Assembly: GCF_025371035.1 (NCBI RefSeq) | Contig: NZ_JANZXB010000004.1 | Coordinates: 1 to 64,000, forward strand | Length of the DNA: 64,000 bases | From: Sphingomonas sp. LC-1 | Lineage (GTDB): Bacteria; Pseudomonadota; Alphaproteobacteria; Sphingomonadales; Sphingomonadaceae | Reading direction: 5' to 3' | Shown: piece after piece, positions 36,044 to 44,595 of the stretch | Numbering within the stretch: the first letter of the stretch is position 1 | Layout of the letters: each line of letters begins with the position of its first letter | Position numbers and translations under genes: made by a program | Notes under the pieces: model-generated | Database searches by the model: none | What the model saw: the letters and a program-made list of their open reading frames with translations, nothing else | Told to the model about the DNA's origin: nothing

Positions 36044-37381
36044 TCAGGCCAGCATCGCCAGCGGACGCTCGACCAGTTCCTTGAACACCTTCATCAGCTC
36101 GGCGCCGTCGGCCCCGTCGATGGCGCGGTGGTCGAAGCTGCCGGTCGCCGACATGACGGTCGCCACGCCGAGTTGGTCGTCGACGATGTACGGACGCTTC
36201 TCGCCCGCGCCGATCGCCAGGATCATGCCCTGCGGCGGGTTGATGACCGCCTCAAACTGCTTGATGCCGAACATGCCCATGTTTGAGATCGAGGCCGTGC
36301 CACCCTGGAATTCATGCGGCTGCAGCTTGTTGTCGCGGGCGCGGGTGGCCAAGTCCTTCATCGTGGTCGAGATGGACGACAGCGAACGCGTATCCGCCTC
36401 CGACACGATCGGGGTAATCAGGCCCGCCGGGGTCGACACCGCGACCGAGATGTCGGCGCGCTTGAAGCTGATGAGCTGGTCCGGCGTGAACATGACGTTG
36501 CACTTCGGCACCGCCATCAGCGCAACGCCCAGCGCCTTGATGAGCATGTCGTTGACCGACAGCTTCACGCCGCGCGATTCGAGACCGGCGTTCAGTTCGC
36601 CGCGCAGCTTGAGCAGCGCGTCGAGGCGCACATCCACCGTCAGATAGATGTGCGGCACCTGCTGCTTCGATTCGGTCAGGCGACGCGCGATCGTCTTGCG
36701 CATGTTGGACAGCTTCGACGTCTCGTGCGGGATATCCGGCACCTGTGCGGGCTTCGGCGCGGCGACGGGGGCCGAGGCGGTTTCTGCCGGGGCCGAGGTC
36801 GACGCGGCGGGAGCGGCCGCCTTGGCCTGACCCGGCTGCGCATTCTCGACGTCCGCCTTCACGATGCGGCCGTTGGGGCCCGAGCCGGTCAGCGTGGACA
36901 GGTCGAGGCCCTTTTGCGAAGCGATGCGGCGCGCCAGAGGGCTGGCGATCGCGCGGCCATTTCCGGCCTTGCTGCCCGAATCGGCAGGCTTGCCATGATC
37001 CTCGGCCTGTTCGACCGTGCGTTCCACCGGCTTGGCTTCGCTGCCGGTCTTGTTGGGATCGGTGGGGTCGGTCGGCATCGGCTTGGCCGGAGCCGGGGTG
37101 TCCGACTTGGTGGGGGCCTGAACCGACGAAGCATCCTCGCCCTCTTCGGCCAGGATCGCGATGACGGTGCCGACCTTCACATTGTCGGAACCTTCGGTGA
37201 CGAGGATCTTGGCGATCACGCCTTCGTCCACGGCCTCGAACTCCATCGTGGCCTTATCGGTTTCGATCTCGGCCATGATATCGCCGGACTTCACCGTATC
37301 CCCTTCCTTCACCAGCCATTTGGCCAGCGTGCCTTCCTCCATGGTCGGCGACAGCGCGGGCATCTTGATCTCGATCGACAT
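36044..37381 (-). CDS. pdhC: Pyruvate dehydrogenase E2, dihydrolipoamide acetyltransferase
   Basis: Core acyltransferase of a 2-oxoacid dehydrogenase complex, 445 aa. One lipoyl domain (1-80) carries the lipoylated lysine in [14 protein letters not shown] Pro/Ala-rich linker is followed by the E3-binding domain ([15 protein letters not shown]...[11 protein letters not shown], about 140-180) and a catalytic domain ending in [16 protein letters not shown] with the active His and Asp. The [18 protein letters not shown] start resembles pyruvate-type E2. The ATG at 37381 is used. The E1 genes are not in the window. Confidence 0.95.
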   Translation of the reverse strand: MSIEIKMPALSPTMEEGTLAKWLVKEGDTVKSGDIMAEIETDKATMEFEAVDEGVIAKILVTEGSDNVKVGTVIAILAEEGEDASSVQAPTKSDTPAPAKPMPTDPTDPNKTGSEAKPVERTVEQAEDHGKPADSGSKAGNGRAIASPLARRIASQKGLDLSTLTGSGPNGRIVKADVENAQPGQAKAAAPAASTSAPAETASAPVAAPKPAQVPDIPHETSKLSNMRKTIARRLTESKQQVPHIYLTVDVRLDALLKLRGELNAGLESRGVKLSVNDMLIKALGVALMAVPKCNVMFTPDQLISFKRADISVAVSTPAGLITPIVSEADTRSLSSISTTMKDLATRARDNKLQPHEFQGGTASISNMGMFGIKQFEAVINPPQGMILAIGAGEKRPYIVDDQLGVATVMSATGSFDHRAIDGADGAELMKVFKELVERPLAMLA

Positions 37382-37510
37382 GGAGGTCCTCTCGGGGCAA
37401 ACCAATTCCGTAGCGGCCCGTCTCTTGCGCCCGAATTGCGCTCGGTCAAGTCATGGCCTTCGACGAAATTCTATGTAACGGCATCGGTTGGAGACAAATA
37501 GGGGGCCGTC

Positions 37511-37966
37511 ATGCGTATCTATCTGGTCGTGATCGACGATAGTCCGGAGTCCAGAATAGCCCTGCGCTTCGCCGCGAGGCGCGCCGTAAAGACGGGCGGT
37601 GGCGTGGAAATCCTGACGCTTCTGCCCCCGCAGGAGTTCATCGCCTTTGGCGGCGTGCAGGCCACGATCGAGGATGAGGCGCGTCAACAGGCCGAAGCGC
37701 TGCTCGCCAGCGCGGCGGGCACCATTTTGGACGAATCGGGTCTGCGCCCCTCCATCACCGTGCGCGACGGCGATGGCCCCAAGGTGATCCGCGAGATCAT
37801 CGCGGCCAATTCCGACATTGCGGCGCTGGTGCTGGGCGCAGCCGCGAGCGGCGCGCCGGGCAAGCTGGTCAGCCATTTTTCCGGTACCGACGCGGGTGCG
37901 CTGCCGGTGCCGGTGATGATCATTCCGGGGTCGCTGACGCCCGAGGCGATCGACCGGTTGAGTTGA
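37511..37966 (+). CDS. Universal stress protein family protein
   Basis: UspA-fold protein of 151 aa beginning RIYLVVIDDSPESRIALRFA, with the nucleotide-fold core VEILTLLPP and the C-terminal LVLGAAASGAPGKLVSHFSG, GALPVPVMIIPG. The Gly-x2-Gly-x9-Gly-Ser ATP motif is only partly conserved (GAAASGAPG), so ATP binding is uncertain. It is divergent from the E2 gene with about 130 bp between, and convergent with trxB through a palindromic repeat. Confidence 0.88.
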   Translation: MRIYLVVIDDSPESRIALRFAARRAVKTGGGVEILTLLPPQEFIAFGGVQATIEDEARQQAEALLASAAGTILDESGLRPSITVRDGDGPKVIREIIAANSDIAALVLGAAASGAPGKLVSHFSGTDAGALPVPVMIIPGSLTPEAIDRLS

Positions 37967-37973
37967 GAATTAT

Positions 37974-38085
37974 TCCTCCCCTGCAAGGGGAGGGGGACCA
38001 GCGAAGCTGGTGGAGGGGTGTCCCCGCTGATGGTGACACCCCTCCGTCAGTCCTGCGGACTGCCACCTCCCGTTGCAGGGGAGGA
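37974..38085. repeat. Palindromic intergenic repeat, copy A
   Basis: Outer arms TCCTCCCCTGCAA (37974-37986) and TTGCAGGGGAGGA (38073-38085) are perfectly inverted. Inside are GACCAGCGAAGCTGGT and the inverted pair GAGGGGTGTC / GACACCCCTC. Copies B (56755-56870) and C (60911-61035) share the same order of segments. It starts 7 bases after the universal stress gene stop and ends 10 bases before the trxB stop, so it may act as a bidirectional terminator. Confidence 0.9.
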
Positions 38086-38095
38086 AAGCGCGCGG

Positions 38096-39064
38096 TTACT
38101 CCGCCGCCTTGGCCATATCCTCGAACTCGGCCGCCGCCAGGAACCGCTCGGCGTCCAGCGCCGCCATGCAGCCGGTGCCCGCCGCCGTCACCGCCTGGCG
38201 ATAGACCTTGTCCGCCACATCGCCGCAGGCGAACACGCCGGGCACACTCGTCCGGGTCGAACCGGTCTCGACCGCGATATAGCCGTCCGAATCAAGTTCG
38301 AGGTGCCCGCGGAACAGCTCGGTCGCCGGATGATGGCCGATCGCGACGAAGCCGCCTTCGACGTCCAGGCGGCTATGCTCGCCCGTGACCGTGTCGAGCA
38401 GGTCGAGCGCGACGAGGCCCGCATTGCCGCCGCCGTCGACGAACTCGCGGACTTCCTTGTTCCACAGCACCTTGACGTTGGGATGCGCGAACAGCCGCTC
38501 CTGCAGGATGCGCTCGGCGCGCAGCGAATCGCGGCGGTGGATCAGCGTCACGTCGTCGCTATGGTTGGTCAGGTACAGCGCCTCCTCGACCGCGGTGTTG
38601 CCGCCGCCGATCACCGCGACCTTCTTGCCGCGATAGAAGAACCCGTCGCAGGTCGCGCAGGCCGACACGCCCTTGCCCTTCATCGCGTCCTCGCTATCCA
38701 AGCCCAGCCACTTGGCCTGCGCGCCGGTGGCGATGACCAGCACCTCGCCCTCATAGACATCGCCGCCATCGCCGATCAGGCGGAACGGGCGGCTGGTCAG
38801 GTCGACTTGAGTAATCGTGTCCCACATCATCCGCGCGCCGACATGCTCGGCCTGTTTCTGCATCTGCTCCATCAGCCAGGGGCCCTGGATGACGTCGGCG
38901 AAACCGGGATAATTCTCGACGTCCGTCGTGGTCGTCAGCTGCCCGCCGGGCTGGATGCCCTGCACCACGATCGGCTGCATCCCCGCGCGCGCGCCATAAA
39001 TGGCGGCGGACAGCCCGGCGGGGCCGGAACCAAGGATGAGCATACGGGTGCTGTGGGTGGTCAT
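38096..39064 (-). CDS. trxB: Thioredoxin reductase
   Basis: NADPH-dependent flavoenzyme that reduces thioredoxin, 322 aa. The FAD motif ILGSGPAGLSAAIYGARAG is at 10-28. The redox-active CATCDGFFYRGKK lies near 140 between the NADPH-domain strands, with VAVIGGGNTAVEEALYL following. The C-terminal FAD segment VPGVFACGDVADKVYRQAVTAAGTGCMAALDAERF is typical. Length and motif order are those of low-molecular-weight bacterial TrxB. Confidence 0.97.
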   Translation of the reverse strand: MTTHSTRMLILGSGPAGLSAAIYGARAGMQPIVVQGIQPGGQLTTTTDVENYPGFADVIQGPWLMEQMQKQAEHVGARMMWDTITQVDLTSRPFRLIGDGGDVYEGEVLVIATGAQAKWLGLDSEDAMKGKGVSACATCDGFFYRGKKVAVIGGGNTAVEEALYLTNHSDDVTLIHRRDSLRAERILQERLFAHPNVKVLWNKEVREFVDGGGNAGLVALDLLDTVTGEHSRLDVEGGFVAIGHHPATELFRGHLELDSDGYIAVETGSTRTSVPGVFACGDVADKVYRQAVTAAGTGCMAALDAERFLAAAEFEDMAKAAE

Positions 39065-39186
39065 GTCATATTCCTGTGAAGCGCGATTTGGCCCCTAGAT
39101 AGTCACATGGGCGACAAAAATGAACTCCTTCTCATGCGGCCAATCGGCGCTTGCTTCGTTCGGCGTAATAAGTGGAGATGTGCCCG

Positions 39187-41475
39187 ATGCGCGATGACGA
39201 CGATGTGAAGATCACCGAATACACCGCCCCTGCCGGCGGCTGGGGCTCGATGAAAGGCATGGCGAAGGTCTTGCCCAAGGAAGGGCTCGGACCGGAGACG
39301 CTGGACACGCTGCGCCGTCAGAACAAGCCCGGCGGCGTGATGTGCGTCAGTTGCGCCTGGGGCAAGCCCGCCAAGCCGCATATTGCCGAATTCTGCGAGA
39401 ACGGCGCCAAGGCGACCGCCTGGGAATTGAGTTCGCTGCGCGTCACGCCGGACTTCTTCGCCAAGCACAGCGTCACCGAATTGGAAGCATGGCCCGACCA
39501 TGACCTCGAACAGGCGGGCCGCCTGACCCACCCGATGCGCTATGACCGCGCGACCGACAAATATGTCGCGGTCAGCTGGGAGGATGCCTTTGCCGCCATC
39601 GGGCGCAAGCTGAAGGCCTGCGATCCGACCAAGGTCGTGCTCTATGCCTCGGGCCGCGCCTCGCTCGAAACCTCGTTCATGTATTCGCTGTTCGCGCGGA
39701 TGTGGGGACAGCAGAACCTGCCCGACAGCTCGAACATGTGCCACGAGACCACCTCGGTCGGCCTGAAGTCCGCCATCGGGTCGCCCGTCGCGACGATCCA
39801 GATGGAGGATTACGACAAATGCGACGCGATCTTCTCCTTCGGGCAGAATGTCGCGACCAACGCCCCCCGGATGCTCCACAATCTTCAGGCCTGCGCCAAG
39901 CGGGGGGTGGAGATCGTGACGTTCAACCCGCTGCGCGAACGCGGTTGGGAGCGGTTCGCCTCGCCGCAGAACCCGGTCCAGATGCTGACCGGCAGTTCGA
40001 CCGACATCTCCAGCCAATATCATCAGGTGAAGGCGGGCGGCGACATCGCCGCACTGACCGGCATCTGCAAGCTGGTGATCGAAGAGGATGACCGGGCCAT
40101 TGCCAAGGGCACCAAGCGCATCCTCGACCATCACTTCATCGAGCAGCATACCACGCGGTTTGAGGATTTCGCCAATTACTGCCGCAAGGCCGCGTGGAGC
40201 GACATCGTGCGCGACTCGGGCCTGACCCGCGATGCGCTGGAACAGTCGGCGCGCGTCTATATGCGGGCCGAGCGGGTGATCGCGGTGTACGGCATGGGCA
40301 TCACCCAGCACCGCTATGGTATCGATGCGCTGCACATGATCGTCAACCTGCTCCTGCTGCGCGGCAATATCGGGCGCGAGGGCGCCGGGCCGGGTCCGGT
40401 GCGCGGGCACAGCAACGTGCAGGGCCAGCGCACGGTCGGCATCACCGAGAAGACCGAACTCGCCCCCGTCGAGCGGCTGAAGGAATTGTTCGAGTTCGAG
40501 CCGCCGACCGAGAACGGCTGGGACACGGTCGAGGCGTGCCGCCAGATCATCGCCGGAACCGCGGAAGGCTTCGTCCAGCTCGGCGGCAACTTCCTACGCG
40601 CGACACCCGAGCACGCCAAGATGAAGGCGGCGTGGAGCAAGCTGCCCATCACCGTGCATATCGCGACCAAGCTCAACAAGAGCCATCTGGTGCCGGGCGA
40701 GGAAAGCTACATCCTCCCCTGCATCGGGCGGCTGGAAACCGACATGCAGAAGGGCGGCCGACAGGCGGTCTCGATGGAGGATTCGTTCAGCCATATCTAC
40801 GGCTCGGTCGGCAAGGCGACGCCCGCCGCCGATACCCTGTTGTCCGAGCCCGCCATCGTCGCCGGGATCGCCAAGGCGGTGCTGGAACCCAACCCGAACG
40901 TGCCATGGGACGAATGGGTCGGCGACTATGGCTTGGTCCGGACCGCGATCGAGAATGTCTATCCCGACAAGTTCGCCAACTTCAACGAACGGCTGTTCGA
41001 GCCCGGCGGCTTCTGGAAGGGCAATCCCGCATCGCATCGCAAATGGGAAACCGAAAGCGGCAAGGCCGAATTCAACGTGCCGCGCGCGATGGACGCGTCG
41101 GGCATCACCCCCGCCGAGGGACGGATGCGGTTGATCACTCTGCGCTCCAACGACCAGTTCAACACGACCATCTATGGCTATGACGATCGCTTCCGGGGGA
41201 TCAGCGGCACGCGGATGGTGGCGATGATGAACAAGGCCGACATCGCCAAACTCGGTCTGGCGGACGGCCAGACGATCGCGCTGGAAGGCGATGCCGATGA
41301 CGGCGAGCATCGCGTGGTCGAGGGGCTGCGGGTGGTCGAATACAACATCCCCGAAGGGTGCATCGGCGGATATTATCCCGAGCTCAACTATCTGATCCCG
41401 CTGGAGCATCACGCGCTGGAAAGCCATGTGCCCGCCGGCAAGTCGGTGCCCGTGAAGGTCCGCGTTCCGGCATGA
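39187..41475 (+). CDS. FdhF/YdeP-family molybdopterin oxidoreductase
   Basis: Large molybdenum bis-MGD enzyme of 762 aa. The N-terminal CVSCAWGKP has only a CxxC pair, as in the YdeP-like (formate dehydrogenase alpha-like) branch, rather than a full four-Cys iron-sulfur site. A possible molybdenum-ligand region reads SSNMCHETTSVGL near 195. MGD-binding sequence includes YGMGITQHRYG, GREGAGPGPVRGHSNVQGQRT and LRSNDQFNTTIYGYDDRFRG. The ATG at 39187 lies 9 bases after GGAG. There is no Tat signal, so it is cytoplasmic. The substrate is unproven. mobA and fdhD follow in overlap. Confidence 0.9.
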   Translation: MRDDDDVKITEYTAPAGGWGSMKGMAKVLPKEGLGPETLDTLRRQNKPGGVMCVSCAWGKPAKPHIAEFCENGAKATAWELSSLRVTPDFFAKHSVTELEAWPDHDLEQAGRLTHPMRYDRATDKYVAVSWEDAFAAIGRKLKACDPTKVVLYASGRASLETSFMYSLFARMWGQQNLPDSSNMCHETTSVGLKSAIGSPVATIQMEDYDKCDAIFSFGQNVATNAPRMLHNLQACAKRGVEIVTFNPLRERGWERFASPQNPVQMLTGSSTDISSQYHQVKAGGDIAALTGICKLVIEEDDRAIAKGTKRILDHHFIEQHTTRFEDFANYCRKAAWSDIVRDSGLTRDALEQSARVYMRAERVIAVYGMGITQHRYGIDALHMIVNLLLLRGNIGREGAGPGPVRGHSNVQGQRTVGITEKTELAPVERLKELFEFEPPTENGWDTVEACRQIIAGTAEGFVQLGGNFLRATPEHAKMKAAWSKLPITVHIATKLNKSHLVPGEESYILPCIGRLETDMQKGGRQAVSMEDSFSHIYGSVGKATPAADTLLSEPAIVAGIAKAVLEPNPNVPWDEWVGDYGLVRTAIENVYPDKFANFNERLFEPGGFWKGNPASHRKWETESGKAEFNVPRAMDASGITPAEGRMRLITLRSNDQFNTTIYGYDDRFRGISGTRMVAMMNKADIAKLGLADGQTIALEGDADDGEHRVVEGLRVVEYNIPEGCIGGYYPELNYLIPLEHHALESHVPAGKSVPVKVRVPA

Positions 41476-41978
41476 GCATATTGGGAGCTGTACTGGCCGG
41501 GGGGCGATCGTCGCGCTTCGGATCGAACAAGGCGGTCGCGTTGCTCGGCGACCGTCCCTTGGTGGCGCATGCCCGCGCCACCCTCGTCCCCTATTGCGCA
41601 CGGGTCGTGCAGGTGGGTGGCGAAGATGGCGTGCCCGACATGCCCGAGCCGGGCCTGGGACCGCTGGGCGGAATCGCCGGGGCGCTGGACTATGCCGCCG
41701 CCAATGGCTTTCGCTGTGTGCTGACCATCGGATGCGACATGCCGCGCCTGCCGGAGGGGTTGATCGAGGCGATCCTGCGGCGCGAGCCCAGCTATTGCCA
41801 GGATGCGCCGGTGTTGGGGCTATGGCCCGCCGCACTGGGCGCGCACCTGATGGCGCATCTCTCGCTGGGGCGGGACCGATCGGTACGCGGCTGGACCCGC
41901 GCGATCGGGGCCATCCCGATCGCCTCGCCCGAGCCGATCGCCAATGTGAACACCCCTGCCGATCTCGCCGCACTGTGA
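41472..41978 (+). CDS. mobA: Molybdenum cofactor guanylyltransferase
   Basis: Attaches GMP to molybdopterin to make the MGD cofactor needed by the upstream oxidoreductase, 168 aa. The nucleotidyltransferase signature LGAVLAGGRSSRFGSNKA is at the N-terminus; LGGIAGALDYA and TIGCDMPRLPEGL (metal-binding Asp) follow. It is slightly short compared with E. coli MobA. The ATG at 41472 overlaps the stop of the oxidoreductase gene (ATGA). Confidence 0.93.
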   Translation: MSILGAVLAGGRSSRFGSNKAVALLGDRPLVAHARATLVPYCARVVQVGGEDGVPDMPEPGLGPLGGIAGALDYAAANGFRCVLTIGCDMPRLPEGLIEAILRREPSYCQDAPVLGLWPAALGAHLMAHLSLGRDRSVRGWTRAIGAIPIASPEPIANVNTPADLAAL

Positions 41979-42781
41979 GCGTCGATGCCGAGCCGACTCG
42001 TCCGCTGACGTTGCTGCGCCTGCCGCCGGAGGGTCCGGTCGGGCCGGTCGCGCGCGAGGTCGCGGTCGAATGCCCGGTCGCGATCGAAATCGACGGGTTC
42101 GGCTATGCCGTGATGATGATGACGCCCGCGCGGCTGGAGGATTTCGCCACGGGGTTCCTGCTGACCGAAAGGCTGATCGACGCACCGAACGACATCCTCG
42201 CCATCGAACCCTTCGCCGCCGAAGCCGGGTGGATCGTCCGCGTCTCACTCGCCGGTCACCTGCGCGGCCGGATGCAGGACCGGGTGCGCCACCGGACCAG
42301 CGATACGAGTTGCGGGCTATGTGGTCTGTCGGGCCTGGAACAGATTGCGCGCCCCGTCACCCGACGCCCCCCCGCCCCCCGGGTCCGTCCTGCCGCACTG
42401 TTCGCCACGCTGGCGGACGTGCGCACGAATCAGCCGCTCAATGCCCGGACGGGTGCGGTACATGCGGCCATGGCTTGCGACTCGGCAGGACGGATGCTGG
42501 CGGCGGCGGAGGATGTCGGGCGGCACAATGCGCTCGACAAGCTGATCGGGCGGCTGGCGGTCGAACCAGAATTGCCTGCCGACTTCATCCTCGTCACCTC
42601 GCGCATCAGCTATGAAATGGTGGACAAGGCGCTGGTGGCGGGGGTCGGCCTGCTGGTCGGCATTTCCGCCCCGACCAGCCTGGCGATCGATCATGCCCGT
42701 GCGCATGGCCTGACCCTGATCGCGCTCGCCCGTGCCGATGCGATGCTGATCGCGCACGATCCTCATCATCTGTTCGACTGA
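41975..42781 (+). CDS. fdhD: Formate dehydrogenase accessory sulfurtransferase FdhD
   Basis: Transfers sulfur from IscS to the Mo-bis-MGD cofactor of formate-dehydrogenase-type enzymes, 268 aa. The persulfide-carrying pair is in TSCGLCGLSGLE near 112, and EDVGRHNALDKLIGR near 185 is a family signature, followed by LVTSRISYEMVDKALVAGVG. Its GTG start overlaps the mobA stop as GTGA, so oxidoreductase, MobA and FdhD are translationally coupled. FdhD supports a formate-dehydrogenase-like metal site in the upstream enzyme. Confidence 0.95.
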   Translation: MSVDAEPTRPLTLLRLPPEGPVGPVAREVAVECPVAIEIDGFGYAVMMMTPARLEDFATGFLLTERLIDAPNDILAIEPFAAEAGWIVRVSLAGHLRGRMQDRVRHRTSDTSCGLCGLSGLEQIARPVTRRPPAPRVRPAALFATLADVRTNQPLNARTGAVHAAMACDSAGRMLAAAEDVGRHNALDKLIGRLAVEPELPADFILVTSRISYEMVDKALVAGVGLLVGISAPTSLAIDHARAHGLTLIALARADAMLIAHDPHHLFD

Positions 42782-42784
42782 GGC

Positions 42785-44005
42785 TTATCCGACAACGAGG
42801 CGAGCCGTTTCGGGCCAGATCAGCGGATGCTCGGGCACAACCTCGCACCGGTCGTGCAGGATGCGATCGCGCCCCGCCCGTTTGGCGCGATAGGCCAGTT
42901 GGTCGGCGCGCGCGATCAGGCCCTCCAGCGTCTCACCCTCGATATAGCGGACCACGCCACCGCTGACGGTCAGCGCGGGCATGCCCCGCTCCGCAAAGGG
43001 TTCCAGCGCGGCACGAATCGCCCGGCACAACCGGGTGGCGCGGTTGTTGATCGACTCGGGCGTGCTTTCGCCATCGGGGACGAGCAGCGCGAATTCCTCG
43101 CCGCCCATGCGGATGGTCAACACGTCGCGCGTCGCCAGCCCCTCCAGCAAACGGGCAAAGGCCACCAGCACCGCATCGCCGGTCGCATGACCATATCGGT
43201 CGTTGATGCTCTTGAAATGATCCAGGTCGAGCACGACCGCATAAAGGCCACGCCCCTGCCGCGCCGCATCGACCAGCAGGCGCGGGCCGATCCGGTAAAG
43301 TCCCCGGCGATTGGTCAGCCCGGTCAGCGGATCGGTCTCCGCATCGAGGATCGTCTCCTCCAGCGCCTTCTGAATGACCAACAGCATCAGGAACAGCCCC
43401 GCCGCGACCAGAAGGACCCCGGTCGAAACCTGCGACGCCACCGCATATAAGGTGCTGGCATAGGCCTTGGCCGAAGCCCCCGACCCCAGCAACACCGCCA
43501 TGAACGGCTTGATCAGAAAATGCCCGCAGATGACGGCGAAGATGCCCATCAACATGGTACGGATCGGCCCCTTCTGTCCGATCTCCCGCACGGCCAGCAA
43601 CACCACGATGGCAGCGGTGGCAAAGGGCAGCTGAAACAGGAATTCATAGGGCATGGTACCGCGCATACCGCCCAGGATCGCCAGTCTCAGCGCGATCCCC
43701 GCAAGCCAGAGGATCAGGGCGAAGCGCCAGCGCAGACGTCGTCCGGCAAAGGCCTGCACCCCCACCGACATCAGGAGGATACCGCCCAGGAATACCGCAT
43801 AGCCGATCAGGGAAAAGAGCAGGATATGATCGGTGTATCGGATCAACAGTTCGCAGATCGGGGTCAGGAAGCCCAGGAAATAGCTCGCCATGAACCAGGC
43901 CGCCGCACGCTGGCGCGAATAGGACACCGCCACCACGCCATAGGTTATGACGAAGAGCGCTGCCATACAGCTATTGGCTATCAGTGCGTAAACTGCAGCG
44001 TTCAC
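42785..44005 (-). CDS. Membrane-bound diguanylate cyclase (GGDEF)
   Basis: Product of 406 aa with six or seven N-terminal membrane helices (about 1-215), then a GGDEF domain from DPLTGLTNRRGLYRI. The domain has DLDHFKSINDRYGH and an intact active site IRMGGEEFALLVP (GGEEF near 308), so c-di-GMP synthesis is expected. No RxxD inhibitory site is seen at the usual distance upstream. No PAS or other sensory domain is visible; sensing is presumably by the membrane part. It converges on fdhD with only 3 bases between stops. Confidence 0.93.
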   Translation of the reverse strand: MNAAVYALIANSCMAALFVITYGVVAVSYSRQRAAAWFMASYFLGFLTPICELLIRYTDHILLFSLIGYAVFLGGILLMSVGVQAFAGRRLRWRFALILWLAGIALRLAILGGMRGTMPYEFLFQLPFATAAIVVLLAVREIGQKGPIRTMLMGIFAVICGHFLIKPFMAVLLGSGASAKAYASTLYAVASQVSTGVLLVAAGLFLMLLVIQKALEETILDAETDPLTGLTNRRGLYRIGPRLLVDAARQGRGLYAVVLDLDHFKSINDRYGHATGDAVLVAFARLLEGLATRDVLTIRMGGEEFALLVPDGESTPESINNRATRLCRAIRAALEPFAERGMPALTVSGGVVRYIEGETLEGLIARADQLAYRAKRAGRDRILHDRCEVVPEHPLIWPETARLVVG

Positions 44006-44459
44006 GGCGTTGAAACCGAAGCCCCCTCTGAAATCCTAAGAAAATTTCTATCCTTCAGAAACGAAGGAGCGGTTAAATTACACCGATTTCGTGACGTTAG
44101 GTCGCAGCCGATGCAAGGCTCATGCTACACCAACCTGGATCAAGATTCCACGCTGCCGTAAGCGGCATGTCGCGAAGACATGAGAATATTGTCATAAATT
44201 CGCGATGCACTGCGGTATGTTGGGACCGTAGGTCGGTTTGTCGATCAATTCGCCCGACCTGCCGCAGGCGGTGTCTTGCCAAAGCGGTGATGCCATTGCG
44301 ATTCGCGATCGAAACCGCAGCCCATGGCTGCACTAGGAAGAGCCCCGACTAGGTTATCGACGCACGACCGCTCGTCCGGCAGCCCGTCCACGCGACACGA
44401 TCAAGCCGGCGATTGCAGCCGCTTGGAAACCATCGATTTCGATTGGGAAATACACCGGG
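44006..44459. other. Intergenic region between diguanylate cyclase gene and tRNA
   Basis: About 450 bp of noticeably lower GC than the surroundings, upstream of the diguanylate cyclase gene and downstream of the tRNA. Its ORFs (for example on the minus strand at 44097-44333) have no ribosome site and shadow-like composition. I see no convincing promoter, RNA or repeat in it. Confidence 0.4.
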
Positions 44460-44536
44460 TGGTAGCGAAGGAGGGACTTGAACCCCCGACACGCGGATTA
44501 TGATTCCGCTGCTCTAACCAGCTGAGCTACTTCGCC
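44460..44536 (-). tRNA. tRNA with CAU anticodon, probably elongator tRNA-Met
   Basis: Folding the minus strand gives acceptor GGCGAAG / CTTCGCT (first pair G-T) with encoded CCA. The D arm is GCTCAGCTGGTTAGAGC, the anticodon arm GCGGA-ATCATAA-TCCGC with CAT anticodon, and the T arm GGGGGTTCAAGTCCC. It is 77 nt long. CAU could also be the tRNA-Ile2 decoded after lysidine modification, but the D-loop, the anticodon stem and my recollection of alphaproteobacterial sequences favour elongator Met. It is not an initiator: there is no run of three G-C pairs in the anticodon stem. Confidence 0.93.
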
Positions 44537-44566
44537 ATGCTAGGCGTTCCACCCGGTGGAGGCGCG

Positions 44567-44595
44567 CCTATAGACAGGGGTTTTCGGGGCGTCAA
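44567..44595 (-). promoter_or_regulatory. tRNA promoter overlapping the thpR stop codon
   Basis: On the minus strand TTGACG (44595-44590) and TATAGG (44572-44567) are separated by exactly 17 bases, a strong sigma-70-type promoter. Transcription would start near 44560, giving a short leader before the tRNA at 44536. The TGA inside TTGACG is the stop codon of thpR (44594-44592). Confidence 0.8.

Noticed and set aside
44097-44333. Minus-strand ORF of 78 codons in the gap before the tRNA
   Set aside because: No ribosome site, no conserved-looking composition and no membrane or motif feature.
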